NCBI RefSeq assembly: GCF_017654505.1
Contig: NC_054552.1
Location: forward strand, 30,354,915-30,418,914
Direction of reading: 5' to 3'
Origin: Polyodon spathula
Taxonomy: Eukaryota > Chordata > Actinopteri > Acipenseriformes > Polyodontidae
Length of the DNA stretch: 64,000 nt
This document shows positions 13,689-28,020 of this stretch, piece by piece. Within the stretch, counting starts at the first letter, position 1, and each line of letters begins with the position of its first letter. The notes under the pieces were generated by a model. That model was given only the letters and a program-made list of their open reading frames with translations, was not told the origin of the DNA and searched no databases. The translations under genes were made by a program, and so were the position numbers.

Positions 13689-13738
13689 AACGTCTCTTTC
13701 CATTAGCTGGCCAGGGCAGAGGAAATCTATCAGCAGAC

Positions 13739-14127
13739 ATGCCGCACAGCTATACCAACCACCAGAAGAAGGCTAATGGGCCTGCGGTGAAGACGGAGAG
13801 GAGAAGCGCTACAGGCAAAATCAACAGGAGGTCATGGAAGCTTGGGCTCATTTCCAGGTCTTTAATACTGTGCAATTCCAAAAACAGCGATGAAGGATTG
13901 AACCCTGAGGAAAAATACCCTGATTCAGCTGAAAACAAGAAAGATGGTGGGAGAGAAAGATTGGAGAGAAACCCCAGGGTACAGGTGGTGTCCTCAACAC
14001 ACTCTGCTGAACACAAAGCTTGTGACCCACAAAGGACCACAGGAGAACACGAGGACTATGCCAAGAAGAATATGAGGAGAACATTTTCCATTGGGGTAAA
14101 GGATGTTTAAAATGGACTATCCGTCCA

Positions 14128-14205
<78 letters not shown>

Positions 14206-17200
14206 AAAGACAACCAGTTTGCAGAATTGAGATCAACATTTTATTAATATTAATTATGAATGAATTGTGAAAATACAGCTCTGTAGTTTTCTACAAAATG
14301 TTGAAAGTTGAACCCTTTCCCTAGGATTCACTATGATGATGGTTTAACTACTGATAATAACTGATAGTAAATTCATATCCAGTGCACCTTATAAATTGGG
14401 TTCAATTATCTAATGCTGGCAATAGGAAGATCATTTATATTATTACAATTAAAACATGCATTTTCTGTATACAATATTTCTTTTGTATGTTTCTTGAAGG
14501 ATAGAATAAGTCAAATAATAATATATTCTGTATTGTTGTCTCGTTTTACTAAGCCATTAAAAACAATCTAATTGGGCATAATGCTTCGAGTTAAATTCTA
14601 GTTTAAAGATCCATTAGCATGGGTTACAAACTTAAAGTTACATATCTCAATTACAATAACAATACACTATCAGACATGTCCTGTATTCAATCAGAATTAT
14701 GAACTAGTGTTAAATAATTCAAATTGCTATGTGAAAGTTATTAGAACATTATCACATTTGCCGTATAAATGTTTCTACAGGAATGTGCTTTCTCTATATG
14801 CCCTGTTATTGGTTAGTGATGTTGTTATCTGCGTAGATGGCTGATAAGTCACTAATGAGCTATTCAGCTTTAATAAATTAGGATTTTATGGTTTTTCTTC
14901 TGTATTGTAAATATATGCATCCTTTTAACAAGCTATAAATTGTGGTGTGGTATTAATTTTTGAACCATTCGCATTTTACAGTATGTTAAGATGTACACAT
15001 GGGAAAAGAACAGCTCTGTAAACATTACATTGATCAAGGCATGAAGAATATTTGACTATTTGACTTGAAGTTCAGTGAGATTTGGCAGCTCAGCTGTAAA
15101 TGGCTGCCAATTCTAGTAGAAATCTAAGGATAGACCTTTTTTCCATTTTGGTTTTGTTTTTCCATTATAAGACTCATAAGTGATGTTGTTTGATGTTTGC
15201 GGTTGGACGGTTGCTTGTGGCCTTTGAATTGGGATAAGTAAAAAAAAAAAAATAATCATTTCACAATTATGACTTTTAAAGGCCATGCTCTGTACCCTCA
15301 GAAAATAGCTGGATTTTTTTTTTTTTTTTTTTTATGCGAAAGCATCTTGAAAGACTCCTGATTGCTACATTTTGAAATGTACTTAAAGCACAGTAAGTTG
15401 CTTCCAATTAATCTTTTTTTTTGTTTGTTATCTTGCAATTTCTCATGCCAATCAAATACTGCTGAGCACATGCCAAGTATATTGTAATTGTCCGCTGCTC
15501 ATAGCCACGTACTGTACAATATCTACTGGGTTTACACAAAGGAACCCCGAGGGGGTAAAAGTTGTGCATACAATCTTGATGCAGATCGCAGAAGAAATTC
15601 CAGTGATGCCATGGAAACAGGCTTTCTTCTTAACAACAACAGCCTATGGTCAAACATGAGGCTGCACTGATTTCAACAGTCTTTAAAATTGATTCACTTT
15701 ATTATTTTTTTTCAGCTGGGAAAACAAATGCTGTGAGTTGAAAAATCCATATTTTAGACGTTTTGAAGACATATTAAAATGACTAAAAGTGAATTTGTAA
15801 TGCAGAATAAGTTATCGTGCTGTCGTTGCTATATTTAAATACACAGTTGTGCCTAAATGCTCTCACGGCACCTTGCAGAAAACTTGATGGAAAAACTCTT
15901 TAAACTTGGCAGACAATTCATTCAAAATCTATGTGCTGAACATTTAAATGCAACCTTTTTGTAAGTGAAACAACAGTGCAATTACAATATGACAGAATCT
16001 AATTGAAATCGAACATTACGGGAAGTGGGGGTAATTTTCTAATTCATACACACTAACGGATATTAAATGAATTGAAAACGTGTGTGAAGGGGAACATGAG
16101 AAGGGCCACTTACTCTGTCCAAATATAAACAAAAGCAGCCTATGTTAACCCTGAAAGAAAAGCAGTTTTATATTTATACCACTGGTGTCTTGTTATTAAA
16201 CAGGAAAGCAGCATCTGGAAATTGTGTGTGGCTACTGGCGATGAAGGTCTGGGGATTCAAATCTCTGCAAATGGCACCTCTGCAGTACCAAACAGAGGAA
16301 TTACTGTTAGCCATGTGATGAACGGAGGGGTAGCACACAGGTAAACCTCAGTCTGTACCATTGAGTTCAGTAGTGGTGGTCTGCTGTCCTAAACTTCTCT
16401 ATAGCCTTGTACATGCTTTCTGGATTAAACTTACTCTATTATTACCATTATATTGTCTGCTACATCGTTTGCTCTCTATTCAGAGATGGTCGACTTCATC
16501 CTGGAGAGGAGCTGCTGACAGTGAATGGACAATCTCTGACTGGCCTCTCAAGACATGAGGCTGAGTCTGTGCTCCAGGCAGCAGCAGGGCTAGTGGATTT
16601 GGTTGTTTCCAACAAGTTAATGGTACGCTTTTTGCTTTTTTGTATTGATCTTGAAACTTTTAATTGCAATCACTGAATGTTACTATTTTTTTAGTGAAAG
16701 GAACAGTTATATAAAACTTTTAATAAGACATTACTAACAAGTGACATTATAATTGATGACTGAATAAATTCTATTTGTCTTCAGATTAACAAACATGAGT
16801 TTGTACTGTAAAGGACAGAGCATCTCAGAATTAATTTGAGGTTTACAATTTTTTTTGTGCACAGACAGATAAGAGTTACAGGTGGGATTTTAAAAAAAAA
16901 TGACAGTAACACTAAACTCTGCAACACTGCACAGCTTCCAAGTGTTGTTTCTTATGATACACTGGGTCCTATTCACAAAGATCTTGAGTTAATTAAAGAA
17001 TGCTTTCTTGAAGTCTGTTCTGAGGGATAAAACATGCATGGAAGAACATTTTCGTGAAATTCTGTTCATTAGCTAAGTCATCAAAGACTTAAAGAAAAGA
17101 ATAACTTGCATAATGGCATGTGTTCATGGATTATTTCTCTCTATATTTTTCTTTTACAGACTTGTCCTGTGGATGAAAATAAAGGGTCACTTTTATGTAA

Positions 17201-18122
17201 CAGATCTACCTCGGTTTCTGCATCGCCATCTACCGACAAGGAAAACCAGCAGCCTCAGGCAATCATCACTGATAAAGAAAAGGCTGGGAACGACATTCCT
17301 CCAAAGGTGGCTGCCTCTGCCTTACTCTTAATCAGGCTCATTCTCTTTGATCAACTCTGCTCTCAAAATAAAATGCTCACAGCATAATTGATTCATTTAT
17401 TTTCTTTCCAAATCTGCAATGAACAACTTAAACACTATCTGCACACAAAAAGATGTACTGTATCCATACAATGCCAAACATTAAATAAACCATGGTGTGC
17501 ACATGATATCGGAGAAAAGGCCATTTCAAGTATCTTAAAACTCGTTAATCCTTATAAACGTTTATCATAGCAAGTTTGCAGATTGGCGTGCTTTTTTATC
17601 CATACATTCTAAGCATTTAGTGTTTTGTTTTTTTCCCAACGTACTGGTTTTTGCTTGCCTTTGCCAACTGTGTGGTACATAAACAGACTTACCATCTATT
17701 GTTGACTAGGCACAGGAATGCAGGCATCAAGTTATAATGACGTGTGCTTTGTTTAACAGAGTACAGATGTCAAGATGCAATGTACGTTTCAAGGTTGATT
17801 ATCATTCTAACTGTTTTGCAGAGAGACATGACTGGGGAGGGATCCAATGAGTGTAATGCAGAAAAATCTGATAATTATCCCCAGACCAAGTTGTCTTGTA
17901 AAAGGACTCAGAGTAATTCTACCAGTAAGTATGCATTTGAATAAATATGAACATATCAACCCCTTCCTATTATCGTAAAATCATGCTGAACTCGTCATAC
18001 TACATTCTAAACTACATGTTAACCAGTTTAATCATGTAAATGAACACCAAAATGAACACCAGAAAATGGCATGTTAATACCGTGAGCAATTATCACTCAT
18101 TGTGAACTCTCATTTCCCCAGG

Positions 18123-18211
<89 letters not shown>

Positions 18212-21200
18212 TGAGTAGGGTAGTTAAATATCAATGGAGTCAAGTGTTAATTAGATGTTTCTTTATAGGCTTGTAGAGGAAAATTACATTCCTTATACCA
18301 GATTTGTTACTTGTGTTTTCTTTGTTCAGTGTTTTTAAATGTCAGTAACTACATTGCACTGTAATAACACAATATAGTTGTATGAAATGTTGGCAGTTGC
18401 TAGCGTCTTTTGTAATAACTCTGTTTTTGCACATGTGGTTGTAGATACGTACTTTGTAATCACATATGCAATGACAGTGTAATTACAGTGTAATTAGGGT
18501 CACTCAATGTCAAGTGTTCCCATTGTGTGTGTTTAGGTGTCAATCCCTATTGGATTGGAGATTTAGATGCCCTTATCATTAAAACACCAGAGATGTATAA
18601 TAGTAACAACACACAGGGAAATCCAGGTTTCTACAGCAACAGGAAGGCACTCTCCCAGCAGCTGGAGTTTCCTAATGCATCTGCCCAGGTAAGAACCAGT
18701 CAACAGAAAAGCTCACATGTCTATACAGTTGTAATAGTTCTGTGTCTTGCTGGGTAAGGTTGTGTGAGCAGTATGACTATTTAAAGGTTAAAAGACACAT
18801 CTGTGCTGGCGCCACAAGGCACCGTGGAGACTGCAATAAGGGCATGCCAATAGGACTGGTACATGATTTCATTGTTTGTTCATTACGTATTACATGTCTT
18901 TGTTTTTTTTGTTTTTTTTTCTTAAAAGGTTATTGCAAGACCCACTCCGTCTTTAAGCTCGGCACACTTAGTAAACTTGAGCAGCAGCATGCAAGCCTTT
19001 GTTATTTCTAATATCGTTCTGATGAAGGGTCAAGGCAAGGTAACTTGTTTTTATTGTAACAAATTACATTATTATTTTCTACTGTGTTACTTGTAGACGC
19101 ATATTTTGGGTGTAAATACCACAGTCACATATTCCTCTACTTGTATGTAAATGAAATATCTGAGGGCTGATTGCTATAGTTTTGGGGGTGATAAAAAATA
19201 TATTCCCATTTATTTGAAGAATGGACGTTTATTTTGATGATTATGCATTTACCTCAATGGTCTTTATTGCTCGTCAGGGTTTAGGTTTCAGTATAGTCGG
19301 TGGAAAGGACAGCATGTATGGACCAATAGGAATCTATGTCAAGACTATTTTCCCAGGTGGAGCAGCGGCAGCTGATGGAAGATTACAAGAAGGTACAGTA
19401 GCAGAAAGTCATACATTTCATTTCATGCACGTTTTGTTGTGAAGTTTGCATTACATTATGTTACAGTAGATGTAAGAAAACTTGCAACCAACATGGCGGC
19501 AGCTTTCTCAGGCTAAACACAGTTTAGGTGGTCCCCAGAGAAGTCATTTTTTAAGCATGTTTACCGTATATTTACTATGGCTCTAGTGATCACAGTACAA
19601 ACAGCATTTTATGTATCACAGGAGATGAAATACTGGAGTTGAATGGCAAGTCACTGCATGGATTGACCCACGATGAGGCCCTGAAGAAATTTAAGGTAGG
19701 TGCTAAAATACAAATCCATGACTTTATAGCCATTTATAAAATACAATCCAAAATTGTCTTTTTACTGAGCGCTGCATTTTGTTTTCTCCTCTGAAGCAAA
19801 CTAAGAAGGGCTTGCTGACGCTGGCTGTGCGGACCAGCCTGCGAATTGGAGCCTCGACCAGCTCCTCCGGTGTCTCCCACTTGTGCCGCTCGCGCTCGCT
19901 CAGCTCCAGCGCCACCATCAACAGCCGGGGAAGCTGCTCCAGCCCAGTGCTGGCAGACTGCAGCTTCCTAACCAGCCCAGCCAAGCCCAAAGACAGAATC
20001 ATGATGGATATCACTTTGCACAAAGGTGAAACATGCTCTGACCCCTCTAGGTTAAAACTGGTTTATAAAAAAGTACAACTGGATGCACTCTTGTCAATGG
20101 CCCAATCATAAAACATGATTGAAATGCATCTTTGCGTTTTCAGACTACAGATATTGCTATTTTGGATCCTCATTTCTGCAATAAAAAAGCTCCACGATAA
20201 TTTTGTCTTTTGCTTAATACAGCTTTTCACTTTGTCTCCTGTCTTCAGAATTGCGTGTCGGCCTGGGGATTGGGCTGTGCTGTGTCCCCTCCAGTGAAGG
20301 CTACCCTGGTATTTACATCCACACCCTCTCCCCTGGCTCTGTGGCCCACATGGATGGAAGACTAAGGTATTTCCTATTAGTTCACACCCCTCAGGAACAG
20401 AATATTTGAGTTGCCTGTTTGTGTTACTGTGTTTTTGACATATGCATGCCTTGACTGTGCATTTCAGGGGTGGGGATGAAATCGTTGAAATCAATGAAAC
20501 GGTGGTTCACAACATGACTCTCAATGAGGTTTACACAGTCCTCAGCCAATGCCACCCAGGGCCTGTCCAGGTTATTATCAGTCGTCACCCGGATCCGATG
20601 GTAGGTAGAGTGCACTTGACTTCTCGTACAATAGGGACCACAAGTGTTTTCTTTCTCATAATGACACGAAGAGCTCCTTTGTAGAGCCCATTCAATACAA
20701 TTGTTCAGTAATTATCTCTAGAATGTCATCATTTGTTCTCTAGGTTTCAGAACAGCAGCTAAACGAAGCCATTGCACAAGCTGTTGAAAACAGCAAATTG
20801 AGAAAAGTCAAGGGTCAGTGGAGCATAGAAGGTACACAAAATAACATTATTTAATCATTCAAATTGTATGGAGGTAAAGGTTAAGTATGCTTTATACCGG
20901 TAGATCAAAAGTAGAACAGGTTTCTTTCTTATAGAATATATGAAACTATTTGAATTTATTAAGGACCATATTAAAGAAAGTTAAGGACTGTTTAATTAAA
21001 GCCCATCTAAATTAATTAAATCGAGTTCGCAGTTCATGAAATATGTATTCTTATTTTTTAAAGCACTGTTTAAATGAATGTGTTTTAAAAACAGTCCTTA
21101 AAATAACATTGCAATGAAACAATCCTAAAGATTTATGAATAGGGCCAGTGGGGTGCAATCAGAATGTAGTTTTATGTTATATTATATTATATATATATAT

Positions 21201-21219
21201 ATATATATAGTATATATAT

Positions 21220-21264
<45 letters not shown>

Positions 21265-24200
21265 CTTTCAGCCCCCTTATCTTTCAGCCCTGAAAAAAAA
21301 TGACCCATGCTCCCATGGAAAGCAGAAATGTGAAAAATGTTTGGAGAGAAGCTTCATTCAACTGAACAACAGGAGATCCCAGAAGGTGATGATGCGCTCA
21401 AGCAGTTACACGAGCTCTGACCACAGATCACCCTGCTCGAACGGGGGCTCAGGCTTCTCAAACCAGCAAGCAGGCATGAAATGCAGGGTGCACAGTGTTG
21501 ACGTGCCCATGACAGCTCCACAAAGCACTGTGGCTGGATCGCCGGGCTGGTCGGTTATGGAGAACAACCCATCCCCTCCTCACCAAGACGATTACAACAT
21601 ACCTAACAGCAAACATTGCAGCCAACAATCTGTAGACTTCATTATCAAAACCGCAAGAGTCTCCAAGCCAAAGCCCCCACCGAGGAGGTACTTTAAACAG
21701 CAAGAAGATTCGAAGGAAGAGCATTTTTCTGACCATGCCGGTGTGAACGGAGACTCACCCAACGACTGGAAACTTCCTACTACAAAGTGCCAGGTAGGAT
21801 TTTATAAAAGAAATGAACCATTCTGCATACTAAATATGTCAGGATGGTTATCAAATTGAGGACCGGTAGAAGAGGAGTTAAATACATTGTCTAATGATTC
21901 TGTACTATCATTACATCTATCAAAACCTCAATCTTTTAAATCTTACTAGCTTTATCGCTATGTGAATATGCATGCTATTTTGATGCGATATATAATTTAG
22001 GACATAGTAGGTTGCAACACCTCTCAAACCGCAGTGCAGAATAGGGAAGGTTTGTCTGTGGGTGTTTACACTAGCTGTTGCCAGAGCAGATGTAGTTCGA
22101 CCAACAGCAAGAACACAGTAACTGGTGTGTTTAAGAAAAGGGCCTGAGCTTTATATTCTGTGTACCTTTATAATTAAAATTGACGTTTACTGCTGCTCAG
22201 TGTTACACAGGGAAGTCGGTAAGAAAGATGTATTGGCTCCTCAAAGAAATTGCAGTGTGGTTAGCATGACTGATTGTTTCCTGTATCCCCAAGCATCTCT
22301 AACCAGGCATCTGCATACCTTAAAACTGAGAATGTGTAGACTTGTCTAGAAGGACACCCAAACTCATAAGACATGAGATATGCTGTAGCTGTCATTCAAT
22401 TATCCAGAGGAAAGATTTTCCTATTGAGAATAAACTCATGTAATGTTGTGTGTGTGTGTGTGTGTATTTATTATCATATGTGATAACCCAGTCTATAACG
22501 ACCAGTTAAAAAGGCTGTGGGCTACAAAGATGAGATATATTTACCGCATATGTGAATTTTATTTCATAATGATAAGCGTGGATAATGGAGCTGTATACTA
22601 CATATGATATGCATACATTTTCTGTGCATCTTAATTTTATGTGAAATATAACTTTTTTCACATATTTTAGTTTTTTTTACAGTTTATTCTTGGCTTTGAG
22701 AAAGATTCCTGATTTACTCTAATGTACTTTTGAGTATTTATGTGTTTGCATAAATGGGGGGGGGGGGGGGGTTAGAATGGGGCATAGCTGACTTAAAACA
22801 TCTAGTTCCATAATATTCAAAATTACTGCATAGCAATTTGACTTAATTACAAGAAAAACCAGAACCCTGGAAATGTGCTATCAAGCCCCTTATCAAAGTG
22901 AACTATGGTAAATCTGCTTGGCAATGTTACAGTTTCTCATGATTTTGCTACGCATGCACTTGACTGTACAGTCCCATGCTTTACCATGCTTCCAGTGTGC
23001 TCTAGTACATATTGCTATGCTTTCACAAGGTCTGCCACAGTCAGCTTTTAAAAGGACTTCCTTTTATTGGCTCCCAACACCCGTTTTGATGTATTTATTT
23101 ATTTTTTCCCTGACCCTTGTGGTTAATCTGGACTTTTTGAATTATTTTAGAAAAATGGAACAACGGTGATTCCCCTACTGTATGCAAAGATTTTTTTGTG
23201 AATTTTGCAAAATGCCTGTGCTAGGACATCAGATATTAATAAAATCAAGATGAATACTAATGTCTGCCTTTTACAGATATTCATATCCAGTTGTTGCATA
23301 ATCAGCATTTGTTTATATTTCAGCCTGCTGAATTGATACGGTTTATTTAATGCATGCCTTGGTGATGCATATCAAACTGAGAGATCAATGGATGCATTTC
23401 TGTAGCTTTTGTGGTCTAAGCAAATGGGCTAAGAGCATGTCTTGTTTCCTGTTTGTGTTACAGGAAGCAGGGAGCTTGGTGTCTGAAGGAACTAAAACGG
23501 TCCACACTAACACTCTCTGCGTGACTTCATTATCACCAGGGGACTCTGGGCACTTCTTTGCAACTGCAAGAGATAACACTTTACGAGAAAAAGGAAGAAA
23601 CCAAAGTACGTATAGGTTTTATCACTGTATAGAAGACATTTAAAAACAATGTATTTTTTAGGTACAATGAATCAGATGTATCTTATAGAATATTGTAGTA
23701 TAAGGTGCTGTTTTTGTTGGACTGGTAAAAGTGTAAGATATAATAGTTGCTTCCTTGACTGTTTCCTGAGGTTTATTGCAAAGCGTTTCACAAAAAAAAC
23801 AGTAATCAAACATAGTTCAGCCATGTCAGTACTTTTTCAGTCCTTGTTGAGCATTCGTGAATGGCAATAGGGGTTTAAAATAATGATTATTATAAAACCT
23901 TTGTAACATTTCAAATGTTTCCACTACTTGATTGGTAAAACCTGACACAATTACAGTAAATAGTCCTCATTGCTAGTCCATCAACATTTAGAAATACCCT
24001 TTGAAAAAAGGATATGCATTTGCTGAACAGAGCAATTTTTTAAATGTAAGACTGATAAGCTTAAGATGTTTTCTGCAAAGCAGCATTTGCTTGATTCGGC
24101 TCTTTTAATAGCAGATGTGATTGGTAGTATTTTACTCCAGTCAGCACTAACAACTATATGTGTTGTTGAGGCTTTTTGTAAAGAAAGTGGAAATCATATT

Positions 24201-27200
24201 TTTCCTGGCTTCTTTTATAACCCCCCCCCCCCCCCCCGACCCTTACCATTTCCAACAACGCACAGGTTATATGTAGTCAGACTTCATAATTTTAATATAT
24301 GGCTGCTTCAAACTAGGTGTTGGTTCTCCTACAAACCTCTCTACGGGAACTAAAAGGCCAGCATTAAGAAGACAAGCTCATGTGGATCTCTTTGTGGCTC
24401 ATCATACACAGGACCTCTGGGTAAGGATTTCAAACAGTGCTGAGGGACAATCAAGCTGTGCCATCATGAGTCAGGAGAATGGGCAGCCGGACCCGAATGG
24501 CTCCTCCGTGCATGAAGAGGATGCACCTGATGAAGCTGCAGCTGTAAAAGATTCCCTGAATGTTAAGAAAGGTCCTCCAGTGGCACCAAAGTCGGTTTGG
24601 GTTCGCCAGAGCCTGAAACGGTTAAAGAGCGAAAAACAGCCAGCAACAACCAAACCTCAGGACGGGAGCATACCAGATCCAAGAAGCACGTTTGGTGTGA
24701 GTTTAAGAAATACTTCGACCAAATCCAACTTGTCATTCAAACAGAAAATTAACTCTTTTGAAACATTCTCTAGCCCCGAATCTACCGAAAGAGGAACTAA
24801 AAGGATTGCTCCATCACTGTCTTTACCCTTGGTAGACAAACCTCCAAGCAGAAGTGACACAACTTCAGCTGTCAACACTGCTTGTCATGCTGCCAATAAA
24901 ACAGCTGAAGTTAGCCCACCTGATGAAAGCAAGTCAGCAGTAGAGGTGACCATCCCGGCAGCAGAGCCAGAGGTACCTTCCAGTCTTCCGCCAGTGTCTC
25001 CATTGCCCGGCCCCAGGAGAAGCAGCAGCACAAAAATTGTGCCCTCCCCTGCATTGCTGGAACCTGAAGAAAACGTGGTGTTCAAGTCCCCCAGCCAACG
25101 GACAAGAAGCTTTCCACTGGCTACCACCCCGTCCTCCGAAACCTGCAACCTGAAGTCCTATGATGGAGAAAGCCTCTGTAAAATTCTCTCATTCAGTAAT
25201 CAAGTATCGCATGCGTTAATGAGGTCAATGCGTTCCCTTCCTCAGTCCCCATCCATCTGGCACAGCAACCCTTGGTCTGCTTCTCCAGGATTCCCCCAAG
25301 CAGCTCCTGATGATGACTTGTCCTGGGCCGACAAAACCCCTGGGTCGCCTGCTGCTGACCTGAGCCATGCTGAGAAGGGATTTTCTGTCAGGTAAGTTTT
25401 TTATATGTTCCTATTTCTCTGGTTCTATTGACCAGTTTTCCAACAGGAATGTTTTGTTTCTCCTTGTTAGCAGAAGTAGTCTCTGCTTTTGTTCTCAGGT
25501 ATTTTAAACCTAATAAATGTATTGCTTGAACACTCCTAAGTTCAAATGCTAATATGAAATTAAGACCGGTTTAATTCCAGTATAATTTAAATTACTTAAA
25601 ATGGTCAGCATTCATTCTTTTTATGCTGTGGAAAAAATGTTAATGTAAATTGGCATCACTAAATCTTTTGTTTTTGGTATTTATTTTGCACCTGAAACTT
25701 TTATATTCGCCTGTGGACATGACCCAAATCAGATACTAAGAACTGGTCGAGAAAAATGGCTTTACAAATTCAACCTCCTATAGTCCTGTAAAATATTTTC
25801 AGACAGCATTGCAGTGTCAAATATTTAATCTCCCAACGAAACATTGGGCCTTATTCCCAACGCTTTAACTCACAAGTCATTTAAAAAATATTTTAAAGTG
25901 CGTTTTGATGGATTTCAATTTGAAAGGCAGAAATTCAGTTGTTTGTTACCTCACTACTCAGGAGTAAAAGCTTTGTGAAAAAGCAACAACATTCTTTTCT
26001 AGTATTCATGCTTCTGTCTATTGCTATAATTCACAAAAAGAGAGCATGCTTTCTTATATGACCCATCATGTTATCCGTTTTGCTTTCTCACTATTATTCT
26101 GATTAAGGAGTGCAGACTAAGATTTAAATTCAATAAACATTATCACTGGTCCCCTTTTCCTGAGTTGAATATCTTTTGTATCTTTGATTTACTTTAATTA
26201 TGGATATGCAATCTGTCAATTTAGTTTCAAAGGTTTTTCTGCCATGGAATGTTTCTGCCGTGAGACCTGCTGTACAGCAGCACAAGTGACAAGTTACCAG
26301 GAGGCATCATTATAAACATTTGGATCTGTTAGCATTGCATTTCCAAAAATATGTTATCCTGCAGCAAGTAAAAAAAAAATGCAAGCTAACAGAAAAGAAA
26401 AAATAATAATAAATAAATCCTCACAATGAAAAGTGGATCAGCAGTAAGAAAGTGTATTTGAAAGTCTTGGTTATTGCTCCTGTAAGGTTTGCAGAATGCC
26501 AAAGCAATCATTTTCCTTCCCCAATAGCCTGGCAGAGCTCAGAGAATGCACGATAGGCATGGCGGACGAGAAGAGAGAGGACGGGAAGAGGGAGCGCACC
26601 TCGTCCCTCTCCTCCTCAGCCTCGGCCCAATCACTCATTTCCATCATTCCTGCAGAGGAGATCAAGAAGATGATAGAGGAGGTGAAGGCTCTAGATGAAG
26701 AAACGCTGAAGGTACAAGTCTTCTTGTTGTCTTTACCACTTCTTTTGAGTCTGTTTAGCTCCTTTAAATAAACGTTCTGTACCGTGTTCTAGGACTGGCA
26801 CAGTCATGTTTGACCAAACTTACTTTAATGATTTAAAAAAAAAGTGATAGCAAAAGACCCATCAGTGTATTAAGCGTTATAAGAAATGTCTGAAGACACG
26901 TGAACATCAAATTAAAACGGGCCTGTGATTCATTCAGTGCAGTGCTCTGTTCTATATAATTGTTGAGACCAGGCAAAAGCATTTGTCAGGAGTTGCACTG
27001 CAATATGTTTTAACTTTGATCATTTTCTTTACAATCTAAATATTTGCTGTGTTGCAGCTTTCAACAGCCTGTTCTTTTTCCTCCACCTGACACTGTATCA
27101 GGATGAATTAGCTTATAACCCTAAGTGCCCATTATGCATTTCCCTCCGGCAGCAAAAAGGCTAACGGCATGAAGAAACAGTTACATATTTTCCCGTTCCT

Positions 27201-27961
27201 ATTAAAAACGTATTCACCTTTCAGCTGGGTTTAAGTGTCTCAGTAGCGCTCAACGTCTCTGTTTCCATTGTTTTAAAAGCACAACCATGTCCCTCATGAC
27301 AGCAGTTCTAATGGGCAAAACACTACACCTGGAAGATAAACCTTCAGAAACACCAAACTTCCCTTAAAAACACTCTGTTATTGTTAACTGCAGCAGCTGC
27401 TGTTTATTAAGGCACTCTGGTCTACTGGTATTGAAATAAATTGGCTACTGCATAGGAGAGTAAGTATAGCGGACAGGAAACCATGGAACAACACATTTGA
27501 TGTGAGTTTGACACAGTGTATAAAATACCTAGACTAGAGCTTTATTTTTTAATTGAAGTAGCACCTACTGTAAATATACAACCTCGTCTGAACCTCAGTA
27601 AACATAATTTTAAGAATGCCAATGAGTGTAATATTTGGTATTAAGCTACTTTTATGTATTAATGTACTGGATGATTTGAATGTGTTTCATTTTATTCAGC
27701 AATTTGAAGACATTCATGTTGTAATTTTGCACAAAGATGAAGGCACCGGGCTGGGATTCAGTATTGCTGGTGGGATAGACCTTGAAAATAAAGTGACCAC
27801 AGTGAGTATAATAATCAGGAGTACTGTTTGCATTGGTAGATTGGGTTTTAATAAGAGAAGGTGTATTTGAGAAGCCGGTGCTGTTTTTTTCTACACTATA
27901 TGACCACTAGGAAAAGTATCTGTCTTATTTCCTCAATTTAGCAAAGCTGTCAAAAAAGTTA

Positions 27962-28020
<59 letters not shown>

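Noticed and set aside
13848..14213. Minus-strand frame starting with Arg-Glu repeats
   Set aside because: Antisense shadow of il16 exon 1 joined to the CT microsatellite.
15605..15618. GATGCCATGGAAAC resembling an X-box in il16 intron 1
   Set aside because: The second base breaks the invariant GT of the left half-site and it is far from any start, so it was not called.
21261..21287. First of two CTTTCAG acceptors before il16 exon 14
   Set aside because: Using the first gives a frame with a stop after about twelve codons. The second keeps the frame open and matches the conserved [10 protein letters not shown] region.
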